DNA of 64,000 nucleotides from Proteus terrae (GTDB taxonomy: Bacteria > Pseudomonadota > Gammaproteobacteria > Enterobacterales > Enterobacteriaceae): contig NZ_PENS01000002.1 in NCBI RefSeq assembly GCF_003144325.1, positions 248,001-312,000 of the forward strand. Direction: 5' to 3'. Position 1 is the first letter of the stretch. Every line of letters begins with the position of its first letter. The notes below the pieces were generated by a model, which worked only from the letters and a program-made list of their open reading frames with translations, was not told where the DNA came from and did no database searches. Positions 18,622-27,870 of the stretch are shown in pieces. The translations under genes and the position numbers were made by a program.

Positions 18622-19776
18622 TTATTTTAAGCCTGCTGCTTCACGTAAGATTTCAGCTTTGTCTGTTGCTTCCCAAGGGAATTCAGGGCGACCAAAGTGA
18701 CCGTAAGCAGCCGTTTTTTGGTAGATTGGGTGCAGTAAATCTAACATTTGAATTAATCCGTAAGGACGTAAGTCAAAGAATTCACGCACTAACAGAATCA
18801 GTTGTGCTGTTGGAACTTTTTCAGTACCAAATGTTTCTACCATAATTGATGTTGGCTCTGCCACACCGATTGCGTAAGAAACTTGAATTTCACAACGATC
18901 TGCTAAACCTGCTGCCACGATATTTTTAGCAACGTAACGAGCTGCATAAGCTGCTGAACGGTCAACTTTCGATGGATCTTTACCAGAGAAAGCACCGCCA
19001 CCGTGACGAGCCATACCGCCGTAAGTATCAACAATGATTTTACGACCGGTTAAACCACAGTCACCCATTGGTCCACCGATAACAAAACGGCCTGTTGGGT
19101 TGATGAAATACTTAGTTTGTTCATTTAACCATTCTGCTGGCAGAATAGGTTTAATGATCTCTTCCATCACAGCTTCATGCAGATCTTTTTGTGATATCTC
19201 TTCAGAATGCTGAGTTGATAATACAACAGCATCAATACCAACAACTTTATTGTTGTCGTATTGGAAGGTAATTTGGCTCTTCGCATCAGGACGTAACCAA
19301 GGTAAAGTGCCGCTTTTACGCACTTGTGCTTGGCGTTGAACTAAACGATGAGCATAAGTAATTGGTGCAGGCATTAATACGTCAGTTTCGTTGGTTGCAT
19401 AACCAAACATTAAACCTTGGTCGCCAGCGCCTTGTTCTAATGGATTTGCACGGTCAACGCCTTGATTAATATCAGGTGATTGTTTACCAATCGCACTGAT
19501 AACTGCGCAGGAATTAGCATCAAAGCCCATGTCGGAACTGGTATAGCCGATTTCACGAACAGTGTTACGTGTAATTTCTTCTATATCGACCCAAGCTTTG
19601 GTGGTAATTTCTCCGCCTACCATAACCATGCCTGTCTTAACGTAAGTTTCGCAGGCAACACGTGCTTTTGGATCTTGTTCTAAAATTGCATCCAGAACAG
19701 CATCAGAAATCTGATCTGCAATTTTATCTGGATGACCTTCTGAGACTGATTCAGAAGTAAAAAGGTGTGTAGTCAT
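18622..19776 (-). CDS. metK: S-adenosylmethionine synthase MetK
   Basis: 384 residues, the exact length of the E. coli enzyme. The N-terminal [20 protein letters not shown] holds the ATP-binding His; [12 protein letters not shown] and [16 protein letters not shown] are the two PROSITE-type signatures. It makes SAM from methionine and ATP in the cytoplasm. MetJ operator repeats lie about 50 bases upstream. Its divergent neighbour is the speA leader, as in E. coli, so the metK-speA-speB order is ancestral. Confidence 0.98.
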   Translation of the reverse strand: MTTHLFTSESVSEGHPDKIADQISDAVLDAILEQDPKARVACETYVKTGMVMVGGEITTKAWVDIEEITRNTVREIGYTSSDMGFDANSCAVISAIGKQSPDINQGVDRANPLEQGAGDQGLMFGYATNETDVLMPAPITYAHRLVQRQAQVRKSGTLPWLRPDAKSQITFQYDNNKVVGIDAVVLSTQHSEEISQKDLHEAVMEEIIKPILPAEWLNEQTKYFINPTGRFVIGGPMGDCGLTGRKIIVDTYGGMARHGGGAFSGKDPSKVDRSAAYAARYVAKNIVAAGLADRCEIQVSYAIGVAEPTSIMVETFGTEKVPTAQLILLVREFFDLRPYGLIQMLDLLHPIYQKTAAYGHFGRPEFPWEATDKAEILREAAGLK

Positions 19777-19812
19777 TATATCTCGTTACCTTAATACAAA
19801 CGGTTTAAGGAT

Positions 19813-19844
19813 GGATGTTTTAACATCTAGACGTCTATTTTATG
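19813..19844. promoter_or_regulatory. MetJ operator (tandem met boxes) of metK
   Basis: One perfect met box AGACGTCT (19829-19836) is flanked by adjoining 8-base repeats that match in part (GGATGTTT, TAACATCT before it, ATTTTATG after). This is the usual tandem arrangement bound by MetJ with SAM as co-repressor. It lies 37-68 bases upstream of the metK start. Confidence 0.8.
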
Positions 19845-19987
19845 ACTCTTCTCTCTTTAATTCCAGTTTTTTTTAATCAAATATAGGGATAAAGCAGAAT
19901 CAAACAGTTAATCTTATTTTTTATTGCTCACTATTTTTGTATCAAGAAAATAGGGGGAGAGAAAAAAAAGTTTTTTGTACTTTTTGC

Positions 19988-20017
19988 TTTGCATTTTTAA
20001 CTAACTAAAGGTATAAC
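19988..20017 (+). promoter_or_regulatory. Putative distal promoter of the speA leader
   Basis: -35 TTTGCA (19988-19993) and -10 TATAAC (20012-20017) are separated by 18 bases. Transcription would begin near 20024, at the foot of the first of several hairpins. Confidence 0.5.
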
Positions 20018-20020
20018 CTC

Positions 20021-20138
20021 GCGGTTACTGTGAAATCTGAACACAGTGTAAACCGCAGGATTTCTGATCCTGTTTCTCTGTTAGGGAAATGGCTTATAGG
20101 TTTAAGCCATGTGTGGAGTGAATGGGTAATGATCCATT
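20021..20138 (+). other. Hairpin-rich leader segment between metK and speA
   Basis: Four hairpins follow one another. H1: GCGGTTACTGTG (20021-20032) with CACAGTGTAAACCGC (20042-20056), bulged. H2: AGGAT/ATCCT (20057-20071). H3: a perfect 8-bp ATGGCTTA/TAAGCCAT (20089-20110) with a 6-base loop. H4: AATGG/CCATT (20121-20138). Such dense local pairing in otherwise AT-rich DNA suggests a structured RNA leader. It overlaps the yqgB-like frame described separately; both may be real. I know of no established riboswitch with this layout. Confidence 0.45.
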
Positions 20139-20269
20139 GTCTACAGGTTAGTCTTTTCAAAAACCAAAACAGTACTCGTCAATACTATACACGTAGTATA
20201 TCTAGAGTGATTTCCTCTTTGAGCTCCTTCTCTTTAGAGCGAAGTTGTCTGTTACTTGCCAATAGGTGA
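20030..20269 (+). CDS. YqgB-like small protein (tentative)
   Basis: A frame of 79 codons opening with GTG lies exactly where E. coli has yqgB, directly upstream of speA on the same strand. Residues 16-37 (SLLGKWLIGLSHVWSEW, then VMIHC) resemble by eye the E. coli YqgB stretch SLLENPCAYGLLSQFQAA, then IVVNC: SLL, GL and S match, and a cysteine follows SLL at nearly the same distance. E. coli YqgB is 43 residues, so the last half here would be an extension or read-through of a chance open frame. No ribosome site precedes the GTG, and the predicted promoter would give almost no leader. The similarity is weak, so treat this as a hypothesis. Confidence 0.35.
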   Translation: MKSEHSVNRRISDPVSLLGKWLIGLSHVWSEWVMIHCLQVSLFKNQNSTRQYYTRSISRVISSLSSFSLERSCLLLANR

Positions 20270-20410
20270 TTGTGTTAACTCGTTATAGGTTAACTCGAGA
20301 ACTTTCTACTATTATGTCCTGCGTATAGCTGGATAATCATATAAAAAATATATAGTGAGTCATTACTTCCAACTGTTATTTATCAGTCGTTTCAGATTTT
20401 TGTCGGATAA

Positions 20411-20441
20411 TTGACTACTATGATGACAGGCAAGGTATAAA
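20411..20441 (+). promoter_or_regulatory. Putative proximal promoter of speA
   Basis: -35 TTGACT (20411-20416) and -10 GTATAA (20435-20440) are 18 bases apart. The start site would fall near 20448, just ahead of the ribosome site AAGGAG (20454-20459). Confidence 0.55.
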
Positions 20442-20465
20442 CTCATACTCCCTAAGGAGAATGTC

Positions 20466-22373
20466 ATGAATGATAACATCGCTCGTAAGATGCAGCAGAC
20501 CTATAACATTGCATATTGGGGGGGCGGTTACTATTTAGCGAATAATCGGGGAAATATTAGCGTTTGTCCTAATCCTGATGTTCCTGATGCAACTTTTGAT
20601 TTAACCGAATTGGTTAAACGAGTTCAAGAAGAGCAATCGAACCTGCGTTTACCAGCGCTTTTTTGCTTCCCTCAAATACTACAACATCGTTTACGTTCGA
20701 TTAATGCCGCGTTTCATCGTGCGCGTGAATCCTATGGTTATAAAGGTGACTATTTTTTAGTTTATCCAATTAAAGTTAACCAACAACGTCGTGTTATTGA
20801 GTCATTAGTAAATGCAGGAGAGCCTTTAGGTTTAGAGGCTGGCTCTAAAGCAGAATTAATGGCAGTACTTGCTCATGCCAATATGACAAGTTCTGTGATT
20901 GTTTGTAATGGTTATAAAGACCGTGAGTATATTCGTCTAGCACTCACTGGCGAAAAACTTGGGCATAAAGTTTTCTTAGTTATTGAGAAAATGTCTGAGA
21001 TTAAAATGGTTCTTGAAGAAGCTGAACGTTTAGAAGTTATTCCACGTTTAGGTGTTCGCGCTCGTCTTGCTTCGCAAGGATCAGGAAAATGGCAGGCTAG
21101 TGGCGGTGAAAAATCAAAATTTGGTTTAGCCGCGACACAAGTTCTGCAATTAATTGATATGTTACGCCAAGCTGACCGCTTAGATAGCCTGCAATTACTG
21201 CATTTCCATTTGGGATCACAAATGGCGAATATCCGTGATATCGCAACCGGTGTTCGTGAATCTGCACGCTTCTATGTTGAACTGCATAAACTGGGCGTGA
21301 ATATTCAGTATTTCGATGTGGGTGGCGGTTTAGGTGTGGACTATGAAGGTACACGATCACAATCTGATTGCTCTGTTAACTATGGCCTTAATGAATATGC
21401 GAATAACGTTATTTGGGCGATAGGTGACGCATGTGATGAAAATGATTTACCACATCCAACCGTTATTACTGAGTCAGGTCGTGCATTAACAGCACACCAT
21501 ACTGTATTAATTTCTAATGTGATCGGTGTTGAACGTAATGAATTTACGGCAATTACACCACCTGAAGATGATGCTGCAAGACCGATTGCAAGCCTTTGGG
21601 AAACATGGGAAGAGATGCAAACAAAGGGGCATAGCCGTTCATTACGTGAATGGTTACACGATAGCCAATTAGACTTACATGATGTGCATACTCAATATGT
21701 TCACGGTATGTTAAGCCTGACAGAGCGTGCATGGGCAGAAGAGCTGTATTTGAATATCTGTCGTCGTATTCAGTACGATTTAGATCCAAGCAATCGCGCC
21801 CATCGTCCTATTATTGATGAGTTACAAGAACGTATGTCAGATAAGTTCTATGTTAACTTCTCATTGTTCCAATCTTTACCTGATGCATGGGGTATTGACC
21901 AGTTATTCCCTGTATTACCTATTGAAGGGTTAGATAAACCACTTGATCGTCGGGCAGTTTTACTCGATATCACTTGTGACTCAGATGGTATTATTGACCA
22001 TTATGTTGATGGTGATGGTGTTGAAACAACAATGCCAATGCCAGCTTATGATCCTGAATATCCACCAATGATCGGCTTCTTTATGGTAGGAGCTTATCAG
22101 GAAATTTTAGGCAATATGCATAACTTATTTGGTGATACGGCAGCTGTTGACGTTTACCTTGATGAGAAAGGCAATCTAACTTACGTGCAAAGTGAAGAGG
22201 GCGACACAGTTGCTGATATGCTTCAGTACGTTAAGTTAAATCCTACCGTGCTGTTAGAGCGTTTCCGCACCCAAGTAAAAAATGCACAGTTAGATGAAGC
22301 GTTACAAGAGCAATTCCTGACTGAATTTGAAAGTGGTTTATACGGTTATACGTATCTGGAAGAAGAAGAGTAA
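20466..22373 (+). CDS. speA: Biosynthetic arginine decarboxylase SpeA
   Basis: 635 residues. It is a PLP-dependent fold-III decarboxylase converting arginine to agmatine, the first step of putrescine synthesis by the agmatine route. Visible motifs are [16 protein letters not shown] (PLP lysine in VYPIKVNQ), [20 protein letters not shown] and the C-terminal [17 protein letters not shown] substrate block. It is slightly shorter at the N-terminus than the E. coli pre-form (658 residues). The start has a strong TAAGGAGA ribosome site. speB follows after about 100 bases, separated by a hairpin. Confidence 0.97.
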   Translation: MNDNIARKMQQTYNIAYWGGGYYLANNRGNISVCPNPDVPDATFDLTELVKRVQEEQSNLRLPALFCFPQILQHRLRSINAAFHRARESYGYKGDYFLVYPIKVNQQRRVIESLVNAGEPLGLEAGSKAELMAVLAHANMTSSVIVCNGYKDREYIRLALTGEKLGHKVFLVIEKMSEIKMVLEEAERLEVIPRLGVRARLASQGSGKWQASGGEKSKFGLAATQVLQLIDMLRQADRLDSLQLLHFHLGSQMANIRDIATGVRESARFYVELHKLGVNIQYFDVGGGLGVDYEGTRSQSDCSVNYGLNEYANNVIWAIGDACDENDLPHPTVITESGRALTAHHTVLISNVIGVERNEFTAITPPEDDAARPIASLWETWEEMQTKGHSRSLREWLHDSQLDLHDVHTQYVHGMLSLTERAWAEELYLNICRRIQYDLDPSNRAHRPIIDELQERMSDKFYVNFSLFQSLPDAWGIDQLFPVLPIEGLDKPLDRRAVLLDITCDSDGIIDHYVDGDGVETTMPMPAYDPEYPPMIGFFMVGAYQEILGNMHNLFGDTAAVDVYLDEKGNLTYVQSEEGDTVADMLQYVKLNPTVLLERFRTQVKNAQLDEALQEQFLTEFESGLYGYTYLEEEE

Positions 22374-22391
22374 TTCTTCACTTTCCAATGC

Positions 22392-22422
22392 AAGAGTGAT
22401 GTTATTAAACATCACTCTTTAT
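22392..22422 (+). terminator. Terminator or attenuator between speA and speB
   Basis: A perfect 9-bp stem GAGTGATGT/ACATCACTC with a 6-base loop is followed by TTTAT. The U tract is short, so partial termination between the two polyamine genes is plausible. Confidence 0.65.
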
Positions 22423-22476
22423 CTATCATATTGATTTGTATGTTGCTTATTTTAAATAAGTAACAGAGGTAATAGC

Positions 22477-23397
22477 ATGAAAAATAGTACGTTAGGTAAT
22501 GAGACTGATAATTCATTGATCTCTAATGCATTTGGTTTTTTACGTTTTCCACTGAATTTTCAGCCTTATAGCAGTGATGCAGATTGGGTTATTACGGGTG
22601 TGCCTTTTGATATGGCAACATCGGGTCGTGCAGGAACTCGTCATGGACCAGGCGCTATTCGTCAAATTTCAACGAATTTAGCATGGGAAGGCAATCGCTG
22701 GCCGTGGGATTTCGATATGCGTGAACGTTTAAGCGTTGTCGATTGTGGTGATTTAGTGTTTAACTTCGGTGATGCGCAAGATATGAGCGATAAATTACAA
22801 GCTCATACAGAGAAGTTATTAGCCGCAGGTAAAAAGTGCTTAACGTTTGGTGGTGACCATTTTGTCACATTGCCTTTATTACGTGCCCATGCAAAACACT
22901 TCGGTAAGATGGCATTAGTTCATTTTGATGCGCATACTGATACTTATGGTAATGGGAGTAAATTTGACCACGGTACAATGTTCTTCCATGCACCAAATGA
23001 AGGATTAATCGATCCTAACCACTCTGTTCAAATTGGTATTCGTACTGATCATGACAGTGATAATGGTTTCACTGTATTAGATGCTGCACAAGTTAACGAT
23101 CGTGGTGTAACTGATCTTGTTGATCAGATCAAAGGTATTGTTGGTGATCTCCCTGTTTATCTGACTTTTGATATTGACTGTCTTGATCCTGCGTTTGCAC
23201 CAGGAACAGGAACACCGGTTGTAGGTGGTTTAACAACAGATAAAGCACTGAAGATCTTACGTGCATTACAACCGTTAAATATTGTCGGCATGGATTTAGT
23301 TGAAGTTTCTCCAGCTTACGATCAATCGGATATTACAGCACTTGCAGGTGCAACCATTGCTCTTGATATGTTGTATCTGCAAGCCGCAAAAAAATAA
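22477..23397 (+). CDS. speB: Agmatinase SpeB
   Basis: 306 residues, the E. coli length. It is a binuclear-manganese ureohydrolase that hydrolyses agmatine to putrescine and urea. The metal-binding motifs are intact: [20 protein letters not shown] and [18 protein letters not shown]. It follows speA in the pathway order. Its ribosome site (AGAGG) sits directly after a 10-bp hairpin (TGTTGCTTATT/ATAAGTAACA, 22440-22464, one G-T pair), which could affect its translation. Confidence 0.97.
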   Translation: MKNSTLGNETDNSLISNAFGFLRFPLNFQPYSSDADWVITGVPFDMATSGRAGTRHGPGAIRQISTNLAWEGNRWPWDFDMRERLSVVDCGDLVFNFGDAQDMSDKLQAHTEKLLAAGKKCLTFGGDHFVTLPLLRAHAKHFGKMALVHFDAHTDTYGNGSKFDHGTMFFHAPNEGLIDPNHSVQIGIRTDHDSDNGFTVLDAAQVNDRGVTDLVDQIKGIVGDLPVYLTFDIDCLDPAFAPGTGTPVVGGLTTDKALKILRALQPLNIVGMDLVEVSPAYDQSDITALAGATIALDMLYLQAAKK

Positions 23398-23427
23398 TTT
23401 CTTTTAATTTCAGAAATTAAAGACAAA

Positions 23428-23456
23428 GCGATATCTGTTAGGTATCGCTTTTTTAT
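23428..23456 (+). terminator. Intrinsic terminator of speB
   Basis: Stem GCGATA/TATCGC with a 9-base loop is followed by TTTTTTAT, 30 bases past the speB stop. Confidence 0.8.
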
Positions 23457-23730
23457 TTTCCTTCTATCTATTAATAAGTTAAGCATTTTTTGCTAATAAA
23501 TAAACTTACTTCTCAAATGTCTTTTCTGCTCTTTTTAGTGCTTATTTTATCATTTATAGAGTACTTATTCTAAATGATAATTATTTATAGAGTGTTTAAT
23601 CGCTATTATTGAGTTTACTAGCGAATGATCGTTATTTTGTCACCCGCCTGTTTAATTGTTACTGTTAATCTATTAACAAAATTCTTTTTTAGAAGAATTT
23701 TTTCATCTGTAAATATTCAGGAGAAAGACA
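23457..23730 (+). promoter_or_regulatory. AT-rich upstream region of the acetoin/butanediol dehydrogenase
   Basis: No gene is visible. Just before the ribosome site, AAATTCTT (23678-23685) and AAGAATTT (23693-23700) form an AT-only hairpin followed by six T, which is terminator-like but weak. A partial Fur-like match (TGATAATTATTT) lies near 23574. The ribosome site is AGGAG near 23720. No clear promoter can be chosen. Confidence 0.4.
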
Positions 23731-24510
23731 ATGGCTTTGAATGGTAAAGTAATTTTAGTTACGGGCGCTGCTCAGGGAATTGGCCGTGGCATTGCATTGC
23801 GTTTAGCAAAAGAAGGTGCTGATATTGCTCTGGTTGACTTGAAAGCAGATAAGTTAGCGGATGTTGCAAAAGAAATTGAAGCTCTCGGACGTAAAACAAC
23901 AATTTTTGCTGCTGATATTAGTCATCGTGATGAAGTTTTTGCTGCTGTTGAACATGCTGAAAAGGCATTAGGTGGCTTTGATGTGATGATCAATAACGCA
24001 GGTATTGCCCAAGTTAAGCCTCTGGCTGACGTAACACCTGAAGATATGGATAGGATCTTCAAAATTAACGTAAATGGCACCATGTGGGGGATCCAAGCAG
24101 CATCAGAGAAATTTAAAGCATTAGGTCATAAAGGTAAAATTATTAATGCTTCTTCTATTGCAGGACACGATGGCTTTGCAATGTTAGGCGTTTATTCTGC
24201 AACTAAGTTTGCTGTACGTGCGCTGACACAAGCCGCAGCAAAAGAGTATGCTAGTGCTGGTATTACTGTGAATGCATACTGCCCTGGTATTGTAGGCACA
24301 GATATGTGGGTTGAAATTGATGAGCGATTTGCTGAGATAACTGGAGCACCAAAAGGCGAAACCTATAAGAAATATGTTGAAGGTATTGCATTGGGTCGTG
24401 CTCAAACCCCTGATGATGTTGCTGCCCTCGTTGCTTTCTTATCAAGTGATGATTCTGACTATATTACAGGCCAAGCAATTTTAACTGATGGCGGTATTGT
24501 TTATCGTTAA
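23731..24510 (+). CDS. budC: Short-chain dehydrogenase: (S)-acetoin-forming diacetyl reductase / 2,3-butanediol dehydrogenase
   Basis: 259 residues of the classical SDR family. The NAD-binding motif is TGAAQGIG, followed by NNAGIA and the catalytic S...YSATK ([11 protein letters not shown] and [13 protein letters not shown]). The C-terminal blocks [17 protein letters not shown] and [15 protein letters not shown] match Klebsiella BudC closely. It would interconvert diacetyl, acetoin and 2,3-butanediol with NADH. budA and budB are not in this window, so the gene is separate from a bud operon. The exact stereospecificity cannot be read from sequence. Confidence 0.87.
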   Translation: MALNGKVILVTGAAQGIGRGIALRLAKEGADIALVDLKADKLADVAKEIEALGRKTTIFAADISHRDEVFAAVEHAEKALGGFDVMINNAGIAQVKPLADVTPEDMDRIFKINVNGTMWGIQAASEKFKALGHKGKIINASSIAGHDGFAMLGVYSATKFAVRALTQAAAKEYASAGITVNAYCPGIVGTDMWVEIDERFAEITGAPKGETYKKYVEGIALGRAQTPDDVAALVAFLSSDDSDYITGQAILTDGGIVYR

Positions 24511-24536
24511 TCAATAAAATAAAAAGTTATTTATCA

Positions 24537-24572
24537 ATACCCTGTGTGATTTAAAATAATGACACAGGGTTA
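24537..24572. terminator. Bidirectional terminator between budC and mutH
   Basis: A perfect 9-bp stem ACCCTGTGT/ACACAGGGT with a 14-base AT loop lies between the convergent genes. Confidence 0.7.
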
Positions 24573-24598
24573 TTTATTGCGGGCGATTTATAACGAAA

Positions 24599-25276
24599 TT
24601 AAAGCTGAAAATAACGAGCAAGCAGAGGGGCGGTAAAATTCTTTTTTAAATAGAAGCCTCTGGGTAAGGTCATAATACGTTGCCCATCTTCACCAATAGC
24701 TTCTGTTAATGCTTTGCTGTTTGCGGCTTTGGGACGGATTTGTAAGACTTGCCCGTGACGTGCGGTAATGCTTTCTACTTTACCTAACACAATCATATCC
24801 ATTAGCTCTTCCCAATCATGACGTAATAGTTCTTCTTCAGTACTATTAGGGCTCCAAAGTAACGGAGAGGCGACGCGACGTTGTGCTAATGGTATTTCCC
24901 TTTCTCCTTCAACAGGCACCCATAACACTTTTGAGAGCTTACGTTTTACATGGCTATTTTCCCATGTAATACCGCTGTTTCCAGTCAATGCTGCGACACA
25001 GACAAAAGTGGTTTCTAAAGGCATACCCAATCTATCAATTGGAATTGTTTTTAGTTCAATGCCCAATTCACTGAAATCTTGTTCAGGTTTGCTACCCGCA
25101 CTTGCGCCTAAATAATATTCCAACAACATACCTACCCAACCTTTATCTCTTTTAAGATCGATTGGGATAGGGAGTTGTGCAAAAGTGGCAAGTTCACCAA
25201 AAGTATAACCCGCAAGCGCTTTAGCTCGTTCGAATAAAACCTGCTCATTTTCGGGGGCGACTGGTGGCTTAAACAT
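24599..25276 (-). CDS. mutH: DNA mismatch repair endonuclease MutH
   Basis: 225 residues (E. coli 229). It cuts the unmethylated strand at hemimethylated GATC sites after activation by MutL. The catalytic D...ExK triad is visible as D67, E74 and K76 in [15 protein letters not shown]. The conserved GYTFGELA near residue 23 and the C-terminal [10 protein letters not shown] are also present. Its presence implies Dam-directed mismatch repair, as expected for an enterobacterium. It is a single gene with a long gene-free region upstream. Confidence 0.97.
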   Translation of the reverse strand: MFKPPVAPENEQVLFERAKALAGYTFGELATFAQLPIPIDLKRDKGWVGMLLEYYLGASAGSKPEQDFSELGIELKTIPIDRLGMPLETTFVCVAALTGNSGITWENSHVKRKLSKVLWVPVEGEREIPLAQRRVASPLLWSPNSTEEELLRHDWEELMDMIVLGKVESITARHGQVLQIRPKAANSKALTEAIGEDGQRIMTLPRGFYLKKNFTAPLLARYFQL

Positions 25277-25899
25277 AGTTATTATCTTCTTGTATAAATA
25301 ATAGACAGAAAAAACGGGTTGTTGATAACGTATTTAGCTTTATTTTATTTAAATCATAATAGCATGATATATCATCATTTTTTTGAGTTAATTCGCTAAT
25401 TGAAATTTATAATTCCAAGTTGTGCACGGTTATCCTGAAATCATAAACAGGCTTTTACACTAGGTTATCCACAGCTTTATGGGATAACTCATAGAAAGTG
25501 AGATCACTGTTCTGATTTACAGCCTTGACTTTTACAGATATTTGCCAAAATTATCCTATTTTGTCTAACTAATCGGCATAACCTGTGGATAAAACACCCT
25601 ATGGTTATTTTTTGTACGATTTAAGCGAGAGGGTCTTTTAATTGTTTTATCCAATCGCTGAAATAGGCATTAAAATTTGGCTACTAATTTGAATTATAAG
25701 TGATATTTTAAAAATTGTATCAACAGCCTTTCTAACAATACAAAAACTATACCCTGATTATCTCACTCTTTTTCACATAGATATCCACAGAAAAAGTGAA
25801 TAAATCCCCTAAGTGTTTATGTGGGTGTTTATAACTTTCAAGGTTTCTGTGAATTAACATAAATAATGGTTAATTTGAACACTGAAAAGAGACGATAAC
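25277..25899. other. Gene-free region with a cluster of DnaA-box sequences
   Basis: About 620 bases between mutH and the 3' end of sgrR hold no credible frame. Two perfect high-affinity DnaA boxes occur: TTATCCACA (25465-25473, plus) and its complement TGTGGATAA (25584-25592). A further consensus match TTTTTCACA (25769-25777) is followed four bases later by the near-match ATATCCACA (25781-25789), and TTTTACACT (25453-25461) is one mismatch off. The surrounding DNA is AT-rich. Only one GATC is conspicuous (25502), and the neighbours are not those of oriC. A DnaA-binding or titration locus is possible, and the mutH promoter must also lie here. Confidence 0.55.
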
Positions 25900-27579
25900 C
25901 TATTTTAGCTTTGGTGTATCGATATCAGGCGTAAACCATGCTGATTTAAAATCAAACCAGCCAAAGGTATTCATTTTGACACCTCGTATAGTTCTCTGCC
26001 CTTGTAGCTCTAATAAATGATGAAATAGAGGATAAAGCCAAATATCTTGTGTTAATTGGCGACACCACTCTTCCAGTGGCAAGGATTTTTGGTGCCATAG
26101 TGTGAGCTCTTGTGAAAACGATGCTCCCAGACATTGGTGAAAGAGGGGTAATTCATAAAGTGCGGCAAAAATTGAGAACTCTAAAGGTTTATAAAAATTT
26201 ACTGTCGCTAACCAAATATCACTGTCAGCTTGACCGTAATACCATTGTTCATAGTCAAGCACTTGAATGGTAAGTTCGATCTCATACTGAGATAAAATAC
26301 TTTTTATTAAATCTGCAATAGTGCTGTATTCATGATGCTCTTTATAAAGAGTGACTGTCAGTTTTGTTAATGAAGCCGGTTTGGGATGTTGGCGGATTAA
26401 TTTACTGTGATGCCAATGAAGTAATAACCCATAAGCAGGAGACCAATGGCGTTGATAGAAAGGATCACAATGCGTCAGCATATTAACAGGGGTTAACACA
26501 CTGCTTAACCATTCCCTTATTTCAGTCTGTTGACACTGCTTTGAGCGACTATCATAGAGCAGAAAATAACACCCTTCCTCTTTACGGCTTTCTAGCGAAT
26601 CTTTATTGGTATCATCATCTGTTAAATGAATAGTTGAACAGACCATTTTGTTATTCAGTTCTGGAACTACCCAAATATCAATTTCATCTAATAATGCCCG
26701 TAAGCCAAAATAGCGATTAAAGGCTTTGATTTGTAGCTTATGTTTATCATTGGCTATAACCTGATAGGCACCCGTACCAATAGGATGTTGTGCAAAAGAA
26801 GGGAGTGATGCCCATTCTTGCGGTAAAATAACAGCTTGTGGACTCCCTAATAACGTTGCAAATTGCTTATCAGCTTCGCTTAAGAAAATATCCAGCACAT
26901 AAGGTTGAGGTGAGGAAATTTGTTCTATATGCGCATAAAGAAGATTGCAGTGTTTCATTCTCATTAAAGAAGCACTGATATCTTCAAGGGTGAGCTCACG
27001 ACCATGATGGAAATAGATAGAAGGACGCAAATAAAACCGCCAATGTTGCTCTGTGATCATTTGCCAATGATGAGCTAACTCGGCTTCGACTTCCCCATTT
27101 TCCTCTTTTAGATGCACTAATGAGTTAAATATCTGACTCATTAAATGCAATTCAGAACGTCTTAATGGTGTTCCCGGTAATAAATTTCTAAAAGGACGAT
27201 AGTAAATAATGCGCAGTAATTGTTGACCAGGATGAAAGCTTTTTTCAATCTGTGAAAGCACCATTTGGCGCACTGAATCTTTATCACCCATTAACGCGAC
27301 AAGCTTTTCAATATCATTCTCTGCTATCAGTCTTTCAGCGCGATTTTGTTGGATCTCAAGTGCATTAGAGTGAAAAATAAGCGTGGATTTTTTACCTCGA
27401 CCAACTTCTGCTTGCCAATTTATCCAACCTATTTCTTGCATCTTATTTAATAAAGAGCGGACATGACGACGAGTGCAATGCAGGGTTTGTGCTAATTCTT
27501 GTAATGTTGTTTCGGTTGCTTTTCCCTGAAAGGCTTGCCATAAGCGAATAAATTGTAATTCTAAGCGGGGTGAGGTCAT
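25900..27579 (-). CDS. sgrR: Transcriptional activator SgrR
   Basis: 559 residues. An N-terminal winged-helix DNA-binding region (LQELAQTLHCTRRHVRSLLNKMQ, about residues 25-50) is followed by a solute-binding-protein (SBP_bac_5-like) domain from about residue 110. That is the two-domain layout of SgrR/YabN. SgrR senses sugar-phosphate stress and activates the divergent small RNA gene sgrS. An SgrS-like sequence does lie divergently just upstream (27646-27757). In E. coli the thiBPQ and setA genes are neighbours; here neither is present, but leuD still follows on the far side of sgrS. Confidence 0.92.
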   Translation of the reverse strand: MTSPRLELQFIRLWQAFQGKATETTLQELAQTLHCTRRHVRSLLNKMQEIGWINWQAEVGRGKKSTLIFHSNALEIQQNRAERLIAENDIEKLVALMGDKDSVRQMVLSQIEKSFHPGQQLLRIIYYRPFRNLLPGTPLRRSELHLMSQIFNSLVHLKEENGEVEAELAHHWQMITEQHWRFYLRPSIYFHHGRELTLEDISASLMRMKHCNLLYAHIEQISSPQPYVLDIFLSEADKQFATLLGSPQAVILPQEWASLPSFAQHPIGTGAYQVIANDKHKLQIKAFNRYFGLRALLDEIDIWVVPELNNKMVCSTIHLTDDDTNKDSLESRKEEGCYFLLYDSRSKQCQQTEIREWLSSVLTPVNMLTHCDPFYQRHWSPAYGLLLHWHHSKLIRQHPKPASLTKLTVTLYKEHHEYSTIADLIKSILSQYEIELTIQVLDYEQWYYGQADSDIWLATVNFYKPLEFSIFAALYELPLFHQCLGASFSQELTLWHQKSLPLEEWCRQLTQDIWLYPLFHHLLELQGQRTIRGVKMNTFGWFDFKSAWFTPDIDTPKLK

Positions 27580-27645
27580 AAAAGAGGAAATCCCTTGATA
27601 AAGTGATCAATTTTAATTTCCTTATATTAGACCCATAATGATTGC

Positions 27646-27757
27646 GTTTAAAGTTAGCTCTCATGTTAGTTATCACAAATTACGAATACTGACAGACTCC
27701 CCCATTTGAGCATTCGGTGATTACCGGCCAGTGATGATTGATCACTGGCTTTTTTTA
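27646..27757 (+). ncRNA. sgrS: SgrS-like small RNA
   Basis: It is divergent from sgrR, the invariant position of sgrS. A -10 (CATAAT, 27634-27639) predicts a start near 27646, and a strong terminator ends it (9-bp GCCAGTGAT/ATCACTGGC, then T7, 27727-27756). The 3' part TTTGAGCATTCGGTG (27708-27722) followed by the CCAG terminator stem parallels the E. coli SgrS segment ACTGAGTATTGGTG, which pairs with ptsG mRNA and precedes its own CCAGCAG terminator. The RNA would be only about 110 bases, half the E. coli length, with no room for SgrT. Ends are estimates. Confidence 0.62.
27727..27757 (+). terminator. Terminator of the SgrS-like RNA
   Basis: Stem GCCAGTGAT/ATCACTGGC with loop GATTG and a run of seven T. 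In SgrS such a U tract is also the Hfq-binding tail. Confidence 0.88.
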
Positions 27758-27789
27758 TTGGTTATTTATAAGAAGGGTTTTGTTGGGAC

Positions 27790-27816
27790 AAAAAAAGCCG
27801 TAAACGAATTTACGGC
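27790..27816 (-). terminator. Intrinsic terminator of leuABCD
   Basis: A perfect 8-bp stem GCCGTAAA/TTTACGGC with loop CGAA is followed by T7 on the minus strand, about 55 bases past the leuD stop. Confidence 0.9.
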
Positions 27817-27870
27817 AAGAATGACAAAGTAAACATCACAGAAAGTAGAAGAAGGTGAAAATTGTTCTAA

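Noticed and set aside
19777-20020. SAM riboswitch for metK
   Set aside because: No SAM-I or SAM-II core is visible; perfect met boxes show MetJ control, as in other enterobacteria.
23570-23592. Fur box upstream of budC
   Set aside because: About 12 of 15 core positions match, but the region is so A/T-rich that such partial matches are expected by chance.
25277-25899. Chromosomal origin oriC
   Set aside because: DnaA boxes are present, but GATC sites are scarce, no repeated AT-rich 13-mers were found, and the flanking genes (mutH, sgrR) are not the mnmG/mioC neighbours of enterobacterial oriC.
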